5,802 nucleotides of DNA from SIG480 sp045595605 (lineage in GTDB: Bacteria > Bacillota > Clostridia > Oscillospirales > JAAYXM01). The notes beneath the pieces are model-generated. The model was not told the origin of the DNA, ran no database searches, and saw only the letters and a program-made list of their open reading frames with translations. The position numbers and the translations under genes are program-made. Every line of letters starts with the position of its first letter. Position 1 is the stretch's first letter. The stretch covers positions 1 through 5,802 of the forward strand of contig JAZOAS010000038.1 in assembly GCA_045595605.1 (NCBI GenBank). Reading direction: 5' to 3'. Shown piece by piece: positions 1 to 5,155 of the stretch.

Positions 1-1073
1 AGAGAAAGGAACAGGAGCGAAAAGAGAGACTTTCCAAAATCGGGATAAGCGCTGTCGGACAAGCAGGGGCAATTCAGAGCACATTTGCCAAGGCAACCGA
101 CCCCTTCCTCGAGGGCTTTAACGACCCAAATGGGGAGACAAAAAGCTCGGGAGAGGTTGCAAAGGAGATTGCCAAATTTGCTCTACAAGCAGGAGAGTGG
201 GTAACAGATCCGTTTGAAGAGACAGTTTATGTATACCGCGACAGAAATAAAATACAAAAAGAAACAAACTTACCTGTGCGAGCTTACCAAAGACAAGGCG
301 CAAGGACAGCAGAACCTCTCGGAAGTCTCGGTATAGCGGCGAAAAACACTCCTGAATTGGCTAAAACCAACGGTAAGGACACTGTAAATTACATTTTCGG
401 TCTTGATACAAAGTACATAGATGAGAACGGAAAATTACAGAATTTATCGGTTCCTCAATGGAATTTCAACCGCGACCTTATAAAGGAAAATAACCGACTG
501 GTTATTGATGATATCGCAGAAAAGCTTACCTCAAAACTGCCTGAAAAACAAGGTGCGGCAGTACTTGAAGCGGCTGAGAAAATGAAGGTTCGAAATGCTG
601 CTTTGGCTGATAAGGCGGTTGTAAAAGTCGAAACTTGGCTCAATGGGGTTGATGAAGCAAGCGAACAAGCGAAAGTCAACAGGCAAATAGCGAAGGTTGC
701 AGATAAAATCCCCCGTTGGGTTGACAGTGGAGCTTTAAAAAAGACAGGTAAAGCTTTTTCTGCCGCGGGTGATATAATGAATGTTATTGACCTTGGTTAT
801 ACACTTGTTCAAGATCACAACGATGACGGAGTAATCGGATATGAAACCGTAAAGAAAGCTGTTGGTATTGCCGGTGACGCGGCAGGCTCGGCTGTTGGTG
901 CAAAGGTTGGAGTGTGGGTCGGAGCGGCGCTCGGCGGAGCAATAAGCGGCGGCGCGCTTTCTGCACCTCTTGCGGCACTCGGTGGTTTTGTAGGTGGAGT
1001 AATCGGTGGAATGATAGGTCAGAAGATAGGCGAAAAGATAGTAGAAGACAACAAGCAATATGTGCATGAATAA
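1..1073 (+). CDS. C-terminal part of large polymorphic toxin with glycine-zipper tip (5' partial)
   Basis: The reading frame (first full codon at 3) is open from the left edge to TAA at 1071-1073, giving 356 residues. The GTG at 276 is therefore not the real start, which lies upstream. The window begins with a charged helix-like stretch (RKEQERKERLSK), followed by mixed, probably helical sequence. The last 60 or so residues are Gly/Ala-rich with repeated GxxxG spacing (VGAKVGVWVGAALGGAISGG, then GGFVGGVIGGMIGQKIG) and a short polar tail ending VHE. Glycine zippers are known in membrane-inserting toxins, including the LXG effector TelE, so I infer a membrane-permeabilising C-terminal domain. 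The next gene starts 20 bp after the stop and has a membrane anchor, as expected for immunity to a membrane toxin. The N-terminal secretion domain (LXG, WXG or other) is not visible. Toxin role is likely; mechanism is inferred. Confidence 0.72.
   Translation, partial: RKEQERKERLSKIGISAVGQAGAIQSTFAKATDPFLEGFNDPNGETKSSGEVAKEIAKFALQAGEWVTDPFEETVYVYRDRNKIQKETNLPVRAYQRQGARTAEPLGSLGIAAKNTPELAKTNGKDTVNYIFGLDTKYIDENGKLQNLSVPQWNFNRDLIKENNRLVIDDIAEKLTSKLPEKQGAAVLEAAEKMKVRNAALADKAVVKVETWLNGVDEASEQAKVNRQIAKVADKIPRWVDSGALKKTGKAFSAAGDIMNVIDLGYTLVQDHNDDGVIGYETVKKAVGIAGDAAGSAVGAKVGVWVGAALGGAISGGALSAPLAALGGFVGGVIGGMIGQKIGEKIVEDNKQYVHE
885..974 (+). repeat. Glycine-zipper coding repeat, copy 1
   Basis: These 90 bp align without gaps to 3474-3563 and encode the start of the glycine-zipper segment (GSAVGAKVGVWVGAAL...). 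Differences are mostly third-position changes. Similarity drops sharply on both sides: upstream because copy 2 has no rest-of-protein, downstream because the C-terminal tails differ. Confidence 0.85.
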
Positions 1074-1093
1074 ACGAAACAAAGGAGAGATTC

Positions 1094-1816
1094 ATGATGA
1101 GAGGGAGTTTGTTAAAATCTTTAAACGGATGGATAGTATTTGCAATACCTTATACAATTATTATAGGTGCGATACTTTTTGGGGTTTATTTGAACATACT
1201 CGAAATGATAGGACACTGGAAAAAATCGAAAGGTATATACACAGGTACCACATACGAAAAAGAACTTCCCATAAAAGAAATAGAAATCTCCTTTCAAAGC
1301 GAAAATACTCTCACTCTTATATGCAAGACAAAGACCGCAAGAACGCCATCCGCCGAAGAATATGAAAACTCGCTCAAGGCCAATAAGCAGATAAAGCTTG
1401 ATTTATTCAAAACCGTAATATCGCTCATACCGAAAGAAGAAGTCTGCCTTGTAAAAAAGAACGGAGACTTCAGACTTGATACTGATAATTCCTGGGAGAA
1501 GAAGGTGACTAACGAATGGCTTTCGGGGTATGAAACTATCACAAACAACGAAGGCTATACGGTAGCTATCATCGGAGCAGATGAAAAGCTCGCAGAGTAC
1601 GGATATGATATATTCGTACCAAAGGCATCTGCAGACGAGCTTTCGGAAATGACACTTGAGGAGCTTTCAAAGTTCTATGATGAAGAAAACTGCAAGCTTC
1701 AGATAAAGGAAAACGGAAGCAAAATTGTGTTTTCAGATGTTGAAGGATACACGGCGACGGATATCATCAGAGCGATAAGCGAAGCGGCAGAGAAAAAAGG
1801 AATAAAAGTAATTTAA
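1094..1816 (+). CDS. Imm1: membrane-anchored probable immunity protein for the glycine-zipper toxin
   Basis: 240 residues. AAGGAG at 1082-1087 serves ATG 1094; the adjacent in-frame ATG at 1097 is equally possible. One hydrophobic helix spans residues ~13-36 (WIVFAIPYTIIIGAILFGVY), followed by WKKSKGIY and a ~190-residue soluble domain ending in KKGIKVI. I recognise no family for the soluble part. Position directly behind the toxin tip, the membrane anchor and a second copy behind the orphan toxin tip at 3453 support an immunity role. The first ~55 residues diverge from the second copy while the rest is nearly identical, which suggests that the N-terminal membrane part carries toxin specificity. 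It is followed after 13 bp by the DUF4176-like gene, probably in one operon. An accessory or chaperone role is the alternative. Confidence 0.68.
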   Translation: MMRGSLLKSLNGWIVFAIPYTIIIGAILFGVYLNILEMIGHWKKSKGIYTGTTYEKELPIKEIEISFQSENTLTLICKTKTARTPSAEEYENSLKANKQIKLDLFKTVISLIPKEEVCLVKKNGDFRLDTDNSWEKKVTNEWLSGYETITNNEGYTVAIIGADEKLAEYGYDIFVPKASADELSEMTLEELSKFYDEENCKLQIKENGSKIVFSDVEGYTATDIIRAISEAAEKKGIKVI

Positions 1817-1881
1817 ATAGGAGGATAAAATGAACTATTTACCGATAGGAACAGTGGTAACACTTGTAAACGGTACTAAAC
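1259..1881 (+). repeat. Long direct repeat, Imm1 3' part plus DUF4176 5' end, copy 1
   Basis: Matches 3900-4498. Similarity starts abruptly at AAAGAACTTCCC in both copies, runs through the end of Imm1, the intergenic ribosome binding site and the first 52 bp of the DUF4176 gene. The stretch 1551-1657 is identical to 4168-4274 (107 bp). One 24-bp length difference near 1483-1515 removes eight residues from the second copy. Confidence 0.9.
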
Positions 1882-2081
1882 CGATAATGATATACGGAAG
1901 AAAACAGATGCAGGAGGGGAATGAGAGGATATGGGACTATGTAGCATGCCTTTATCCCGAAGGAAACCTCGGAGACCAGTATAATGTTTTCTTCCAGCAT
2001 GAAGAGATAGGTGAAGTTTATCATTACGGACTTGAAAGTGCCGAGGACGAAAAAGTTCAGGAAATACTGAACAGAGTATAA
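1830..2081 (+). CDS. DUF4176-like small protein
   Basis: 83 residues with AGGAGG at 1819-1824, five bases before the ATG. The sequence has the pattern I associate with DUF4176: an N-terminal LPIGTVVTLVNGTKPIMIYGR strand region, then WDYVACLYPEGN (~33-45), then FFQHEEIGEVYHYG and an acidic C-terminus. DUF4176 proteins recur beside type VII secretion effectors of the LXG type; their role is not settled (accessory or immunity-associated). It is probably cotranscribed with Imm1 and ends eight bases before a terminator hairpin. No signal peptide or membrane segment is seen, so it is probably cytoplasmic. A second copy at 4447 is truncated, so this product is not needed twice. Family call is from memory of the motif. 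Confidence 0.75.
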   Translation: MNYLPIGTVVTLVNGTKPIMIYGRKQMQEGNERIWDYVACLYPEGNLGDQYNVFFQHEEIGEVYHYGLESAEDEKVQEILNRV

Positions 2082-2088
2082 CCAAAAG

Positions 2089-2114
2089 AATACCCGAGGG
2101 AAACCTCGGGTATT
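2089..2114 (+). terminator. Type A hairpin terminator
   Basis: Perfect 11-bp stem (AATACCCGAGG / CCTCGGGTATT) with a GAAA loop, eight bases after the DUF4176 stop, followed by a T-rich stretch. The same hairpin follows the DUF4176 stub at 4514-4539. Confidence 0.85.
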
Positions 2115-2142
2115 TGATTTGTATTTGAGTGTGTGGTAGAAT
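2114..2142 (+). promoter_or_regulatory. Sigma-A-like promoter P1 abutting the terminator
   Basis: TTGATT (2114-2119), 17-bp spacer, TAGAAT (2137-2142) preceded by TGG, an extended -10. It begins within the last base of the terminator hairpin. A similar unit follows four other terminators in the window. The leader before the next ribosome binding site would be very short. Confidence 0.55.
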
Positions 2143-2161
2143 ATGAGCAGAGGTGAAGAAT

Positions 2162-2377
2162 GTGAAAATTCCTGCAAAGTTAAAGGTGATTTTAGCAATT
2201 TTTTTATTTTTCGTTTGGTTTGGCTTTTTTAACATATGGTTTGACGATGCGACAATATGGTTTCTTATGAAACTTGCTTTGTACATTTTCATAGGCGCGC
2301 TTTCATTATGGGTATTGTCTGTCATTGCAAGAGAAATATTTATAAAAGTAGTTAAAATTGAAGACAAAGAAGAATAA
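2162..2377 (+). CDS. Small two-helix membrane protein A (71 aa)
   Basis: GTG 2162 is preferred because AGAGGTG lies six bases upstream and the same leader occurs before the 4589 gene; GTG 2153 overlaps that ribosome binding site. Two hydrophobic helices: ~8-26 (VILAIFLFFVWFGFFNIWF) and ~33-57 (FLMKLALYIFIGALSLWVLSV), with a Lys/Glu-rich C-terminal tail (EDKEE). I recognise no family. The position inside a toxin/immunity array, with its own promoter and a conserved leader but no toxin partner, suggests an orphan immunity protein for a membrane-acting toxin; this is inference. Its TAA lies inside the 18-bp joint shared with the 3462 site, so recombination probably set the 3' boundary. Confidence 0.55.
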   Translation: MKIPAKLKVILAIFLFFVWFGFFNIWFDDATIWFLMKLALYIFIGALSLWVLSVIAREIFIKVVKIEDKEE

Positions 2378-3034
2378 GCGTAGGCTTGACCGGGGCATCG
2401 TTTATCCCGGGGCTTGATACTTTTACAAATATCGCTCGAATACCTGTTGACCTTCTCCGAGGCGACTTCGCAGGAGCAGGGCTTGACCTTGTGGGAGCGA
2501 TACCGTTTGTCGGCGAGCTTGCAGATTTAGGAAAAAGTGGCGGACGGAATCAGCGACACGGTAAAAACCGTAGAAACTACAACAGACGCGGCGAAATCAA
2601 CAGATACACTCAAAACTGTTCTTGACGCGTCGGACGACCCGATGACGGAAATGACAAAGTTATCAGATGGTATCGCGCTTAAATCTCCGGTAAAGATTCC
2701 GGAAGGTGCAACGAAGAAGATAGAAGTAAAGAAGAACGGATATTATCAGATAAAATACGAATGGCCGGGTGATGATGGGTTTAATTACACGAGCAGATGG
2801 CATACCCGTCCGCCGAATTCACCAGCAGAACAAATGGATACATTTGTGGTTGAGAGAACTGCGCCAGGTATAGGTTATGGCAAAAATCCACGCAAACGGG
2901 TAGAACAAGTTCTTGTCGGTGAAAACAAGTGGGTTTTGAAAGATGATTGGAAAGCTGCTCGTAGGGCAAATGGAAGAAAAACAATAACAAGAGAACAGGA
3001 GGAGATGTTATACAATGGACATTGGAAAGCTTAA
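2362..3034 (+). pseudogene. Orphan pretoxin-toxin module (Tox2), frameshifted, no N-terminal domain
   Basis: Frame 1 (2362-2625) encodes a pretoxin: SFIPGLDTFTNIARIPVDLL, then GLDLVGAIPFVGELADLGK, a hydrophobic motif of the type that often precedes toxin domains in polymorphic toxins. Toxin coding continues in another frame from 2537 (VADGISDTVKTVETTTDAAK...) to TAA 3032-3034. Removing one A from the five-A run at 2532-2536 would join them as GELADLGK-VADGISD. The toxin domain (~110 residues) carries YEWPGDDG, RWHTRPPNSP, FVVERTAPG and C-terminal EQEEMLYNGHWKA. It looks like a soluble enzyme rather than a pore, but I cannot assign a family. Its end overlaps the Imm2 start by 20 bases. There is no good start for frame 1; AGGA before GTG 2537 could allow weak internal translation of the toxin alone. 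Confidence 0.7.
2371..2388 (+). repeat. Cassette joint motif, copy 1
   Basis: AGAATAAGCGTAGGCTTG differs at two positions from AGAATAAGCGTGGGCTCG at 3462-3479. Here it follows the small membrane protein gene; there it follows a promoter. In both the frame reads RISVG into a toxin fragment. Related versions (AAAATAGGCGTGGGCTTG) occur at 5464-5481 and 5647-5664. Confidence 0.7.
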
Positions 3035-3152
3035 GAATAATGAGGTGTATTGTGAACCTGATTTTTGCGATGATGAAATTATACTTTCATTAAAAGAACA
3101 ACCAGAATTCAATATCCATATATGGGATGGATATATTCGTGACTTGTTTGGA
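2992..3152 (+). repeat. Direct repeat over Tox2 tail and Imm2 start, copy 1
   Basis: 161 bp matching 4995-5155 with two visible mismatches. It holds the toxin's last codons, the AGGAGGA ribosome binding site, and the first 46 codons of Imm2. Divergence begins abruptly after codon 46 in both copies. Confidence 0.9.
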
Positions 3153-3401
3153 AATCCCCCAATGAACGCCGAAAGATGGTATGGTTTTACTCGCGATTTC
3201 AATGAATTTGTTGGAGCATTTTCAGAAAAGGAAGGAAATAGAATAGAGATTTCTAAAGTAGAAGAATATTTCGTCGATTTAATTCAGTATGCTGAAAAAC
3301 GGTTCAGAATTGAGGAAACGCGAGAAGTGTTTAATCTGCTCTCTGATTTCCTGCGATATGCACTCGCGACAAATCAAACGGTCATTATGGAAGTAGTATA
3401 A
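3015..3401 (+). CDS. Imm2: probable immunity protein to Tox2
   Basis: 128 residues. ATG 3015 is preceded by AGGAGGA (2997-3003) and lies inside the last codons of the toxin frame, a 20-base overlap typical of toxin/immunity pairs. The protein is acidic and soluble, with no membrane segment or signal peptide: EVYCEPDFCDDEIILSL at ~10-26, FNIHIWDGYIRDLFG ~32-46, WYGFTRDFNEFVGAF ~55-69, and a helical C-terminal half (ETREVFNLLSDFLRYA). I do not recognise the family. An acidic soluble partner suits a basic nucleic-acid-acting toxin, and the Tox2 tail is basic (KNPRKRVEQ, ARRANGRK), but this is inference. It is intact although its toxin is broken, and a second intact copy lies at 5018. It ends just before a strong terminator. 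Confidence 0.7.
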   Translation: MDIGKLKNNEVYCEPDFCDDEIILSLKEQPEFNIHIWDGYIRDLFGNPPMNAERWYGFTRDFNEFVGAFSEKEGNRIEISKVEEYFVDLIQYAEKRFRIEETREVFNLLSDFLRYALATNQTVIMEVV

Positions 3402-3409
3402 TAACAAAG

Positions 3410-3438
3410 AACACCCGATGCAATATGCATCGGGTGTT
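3410..3438 (+). terminator. Type B hairpin terminator, copy 1
   Basis: 13-bp perfect stem (AACACCCGATGCA / TGCATCGGGTGTT) with an ATA loop, eight bases after the Imm2 stop, then TTACTTT. Similar hairpins at 5412-5440 and 5596-5622 mark the ends of other cassettes. Confidence 0.85.
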
Positions 3439-3466
3439 TACTTTGTGGTTGAGTGTGTGGTAGAAT
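3437..3466 (+). promoter_or_regulatory. Promoter-like unit P2
   Basis: TTTACT (3437-3442), 18-bp spacer, TGG then TAGAAT (3461-3466). It shares GAGTGTGTGGTAGAATA with P1. It would transcribe the orphan toxin tip and Imm1'. Confidence 0.5.
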
Positions 3467-3479
3467 AAGCGTGGGCTCG
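3462..3479 (+). repeat. Cassette joint motif, copy 2
   Basis: AGAATAAGCGTGGGCTCG; overlaps the -10 of P2 and runs straight into glycine-zipper coding sequence. See the copy at 2371-2388. Confidence 0.7.
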
Positions 3480-3563
3480 GCTGTTGGAGCGAAAATCGGA
3501 GTATGGGTCGGCGCGGCGCTCGGCGGCGCGATAAGCGGCGGCGCGCTTTCTGCACCACTTGCG
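3474..3563 (+). repeat. Glycine-zipper coding repeat, copy 2
   Basis: Gap-free partner of 885-974; it begins at the GGCTCG inside the joint motif. Confidence 0.85.
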
Positions 3564-3686
3564 TCACTCTTTGGCTTTATAGGAGGATATGTAGGCGGAA
3601 AAGTAGGCGAAAACCTCGGTCAAAGACTTGTGGAGAAAAACTCAGAACGCTTCGCTTGATAAAATCGCTTTGAAAGGAAGAGTTTA

Positions 3687-4433
3687 GTGAATAAGTTATG
3701 GAATGTTGTGAATAAGTTTATGGAATCAGATTTTATGGAGGCTTTTGGTCGATACAGCGAATACAGAGGTAGCACAGAAAGCGTATATGATGCCATAAAG
3801 CATTGTCTAATACTGCTTGGTTCGATAGTATTGTTTTTTGTGTATTGCGGACTTAAGGACAAGTATAGAATGTGGAAGAAAGCAAAAGGAGCTTATCTCA
3901 AAGAACTTCCCATAAAAGAAATAGAAATCTCCTTTCAAAGCGAAAATACTCTCACTCTTATATGCAAGACAAAGACTGTCAGAACACCATCTGCCCAAGA
4001 GTATGAAAATTCGCTCAAAGCCAATAAGCAGATAAAGCTTGATTTATTTAAGACATTGATATCGCTTATACCGAAAGAAGAAGCCTGCCTTGCAAAGAAA
4101 TACGGAGACTTCAGACTTGATACGGAAGAAGAATGGCTCTCGGGGTATGGGACTATCACCAATGTCGAAGGCTATACGGTAGCTATCATCGGAGCAGATG
4201 AAAAGCTCGCAGAGTACGGATATGATATATTCGTACCAAAGGCATCTGCAGACGAGCTTTCGGAAATGACACTTACAGAGCTTTCAAAGTTCTATGATGA
4301 AGAAAACTGCAAGCTTCAGATAAAGGAAAACGGAAGCCAAATAGTATTTTCGGATATTGAAGGATATACGGCGAAGGATATCATCAGAGCGATAAGCGAA
4401 GCGGCAGAGAAAAAAGGAATAACAGTAATTTAA
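3687..4433 (+). CDS. Imm1': second membrane-anchored probable immunity protein
   Basis: 248 residues. GTG 3687 follows AAGGAAG with six-base spacing; no in-frame ATG has a comparable site before residue 12. The first ~62 residues differ from Imm1: a polar amphipathic start (MESDFMEAFGRYSEYRGS), then a helix at ~38-55 (CLILLGSIVLFFVY), then KYRMWKKAKGAY, which resembles WKKSKGIY in Imm1. From KELPIKEIEISF onward it is almost identical to Imm1, apart from eight residues missing near LDTEEEWLSG. It is intact behind an orphan toxin tip whose own tail also differs from copy 1, consistent with a matched specificity pair. It probably gives immunity against a variant membrane toxin. Confidence 0.66.
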   Translation: MNKLWNVVNKFMESDFMEAFGRYSEYRGSTESVYDAIKHCLILLGSIVLFFVYCGLKDKYRMWKKAKGAYLKELPIKEIEISFQSENTLTLICKTKTVRTPSAQEYENSLKANKQIKLDLFKTLISLIPKEEACLAKKYGDFRLDTEEEWLSGYGTITNVEGYTVAIIGADEKLAEYGYDIFVPKASADELSEMTLTELSKFYDEENCKLQIKENGSQIVFSDIEGYTAKDIIRAISEAAEKKGITVI

Positions 4434-4498
4434 ACAGGAGGGAAAAATGAACTATTTACCGATAGGAACAGTGGTAACACTCGTAAACGGAACTAAAC
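3900..4498 (+). repeat. Long direct repeat, Imm1' 3' part plus DUF4176 5' end, copy 2
   Basis: Partner of 1259-1881; ends exactly at the deletion joint ACTAAAC inside the DUF4176 stub. Confidence 0.9.
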
Positions 4499-4551
4499 AG
4501 AGTATAACAAAAGAACGCCTGAGGGAAACCTCGGGCGTTTGCTTTGTATAA
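4447..4551 (+). pseudogene. DUF4176 stub with internal deletion
   Basis: ATG 4447 with AGGAGG upstream starts MNYLPIGTVVTLVNGTK as in the intact gene, then jumps to sequence matching the intact gene's last bases (AGAGTATAAC). The deletion of 191 bp maps between ACTAAAC (1875-1881 in copy 1) and ACTGAAC (2066-2072), a 7-base near-repeat typical of slippage. 191 is not a multiple of three, so the frame shifts and runs through the terminator to TAA 4549-4551, giving a 34-residue peptide that is probably non-functional. Confidence 0.88.
4514..4539 (+). terminator. Type A hairpin terminator, copy 2
   Basis: 11-bp stem (AACGCCTGAGG / CCTCGGGCGTT, one T-G wobble) with a GAAA loop, then TGCTTTGT. 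Compared with 2089-2114 the outer part of the stem changed on both sides (TACCC/GGGTA versus CGCC/GGCG), so pairing is kept. Confidence 0.82.
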
Positions 4552-4567
4552 CGGCATGTGGTAAAAT
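4538..4567 (+). promoter_or_regulatory. Promoter-like unit P3
   Basis: TTTGCT (4538-4543), 18-bp spacer, TGG then TAAAAT (4562-4567), directly behind the terminator and before the leader ATATGAGCAGAGGTGAAG shared with the 2162 gene. Confidence 0.5.
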
Positions 4568-4588
4568 ATGAGCAGAGGTGAAGATAAG

Positions 4589-4867
4589 GTGAAATATCTA
4601 TTCAAAAGAATGTTGATAGCGATTATGGGCGCTGCGTTGTTAGTAGGAATATATACGGTAGCAGATAGGATATACAGTTCTCGCGATATTGAAGTGCCGA
4701 ATACAGAATATGAAATGTCTTATGGTGAAGATTCATTAGCTACGGACAAGACGGAGTCGAAAAAACAAAAATTCAGTGATGACCTTGCGTCGGAGTTAGT
4801 GATAAGGATAATTGTGACAGTAATGTATGTATCTGCCGCAATGTTTTTGGGGGAATTGTTCTTATGA
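4589..4867 (+). CDS. Small two-helix membrane protein B (92 aa)
   Basis: GTG 4589 is chosen because the leader AGCAGAGGTGAAGA matches that of the 2162 gene and supplies the ribosome binding site; ATG 4568 in the same frame would overlap it. Hydrophobic helices at ~8-26 (MLIAIMGAALLVGIYTVA) and ~68-90 (ELVIRIIVTVMYVSAAMFLGELF) flank a charged, probably external or cytoplasmic loop rich in Asp/Glu/Ser/Lys. Beyond the first codons (MKY versus MKI) it does not resemble the 2162 product, though it occupies the same slot in the duplicated block. A membrane immunity protein for a different toxin is a reasonable guess; no family is recognised. Confidence 0.55.
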   Translation: MKYLFKRMLIAIMGAALLVGIYTVADRIYSSRDIEVPNTEYEMSYGEDSLATDKTESKKQKFSDDLASELVIRIIVTVMYVSAAMFLGELFL

Positions 4868-5037
4868 TACTCTCATTTTTTGTCCCTACTGGAGAAAAAC
4901 TCGAAAACGCGTCTTGGTTTGTGAAGTTTTTAGCGCGGATAGTGCAAAGACATTTCAGATGGAAGGAATAGTTAAGGCAGGAGAGGCTAAGGAAAGAACA
5001 GGAGGAGATGTTATACAATGGACATTGGAAAGCTTAA
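4864..5037 (+). pseudogene. Degraded toxin tail with in-frame amber codon, before Imm2'
   Basis: A frame starting at ATG 4864 (ATGA overlap with the stop of the preceding gene) reads MILSFFVPTGEKLENASWFV and continues to RWKE, then TAG at 4969-4971. The same frame then reads LRQERLRKEQEEMLYNGHWK to TAA 5035-5037, whose last 13 residues equal the Tox2 C-terminus. Upstream of that tail it cannot be aligned confidently with Tox2. Either it is a decayed different toxin sharing the Tox2 end, or junk retained because the Imm2' ribosome binding site lies in it. A separate 35-residue peptide coupled to the preceding gene is a weaker alternative. Confidence 0.5.
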
Positions 5038-5155
5038 GAATAATGAGGTGTATTGTGAACCTGATTTTTGCGATGATGAAATTATACTCTCATTAAAAGA
5101 ACAACCCGAATTCAATATCCATATATGGGATGGATATATTCGTGACTTGTTTGGA
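4995..5155 (+). repeat. Direct repeat over Tox2 tail and Imm2 start, copy 2
   Basis: Partner of 2992-3152, with two visible mismatches. Confidence 0.9.

Larger units (their letters stand above)
3453..3659 (+). pseudogene. Orphan glycine-zipper toxin tip (Tox1')
   Basis: The frame reads into GSAVGAKIGVWVGAALGGAISGG and GGYVGGKVGENLGQRLVEKN, ending SERFA, TGA 3657-3659. It matches only the last ~60 residues of the first gene; the whole N-terminal and secretion portion is absent. The GTG codons at 3453 and 3471 have no ribosome binding site and sit in promoter/joint sequence, so it is probably not translated. The zipper's first half is conserved in copy 1, whereas the C-terminal tail differs (SERFA versus QYVHE). 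A silent donor segment for replacing the effector tip is the likeliest meaning. The alternative is a short expressed hydrophobic peptide, which would need another start. Confidence 0.65.

Noticed and set aside
276..1073. A 265-residue gene starting at GTG 276
   Set aside because: The same frame is open to the left edge with convincing protein sequence, and there is no ribosome binding site before 276; it is the tail of a longer gene.
735..1095. Minus-strand ORFs opposite the glycine-zipper region
   Set aside because: They are shadows of a low-complexity Gly/Ala coding region; Arg/Cys-rich translations and no start signals.
1060..1365. 101-residue + strand ORF overlapping the Imm1 start
   Set aside because: It runs out of frame across Imm1, whose frame has a ribosome binding site and a conserved second copy.
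2530..2540. Programmed ribosomal frameshift at GGAAAAAGT
   Set aside because: The needed shift is +1 and the site is not a known +1 slippery context; a one-base insertion is simpler, and the module has no N-terminus or good start.
4827..5096. 89-residue ORF crossing from membrane protein B into Imm2'
   Set aside because: It overlaps two better supported genes out of frame and has no start signal.
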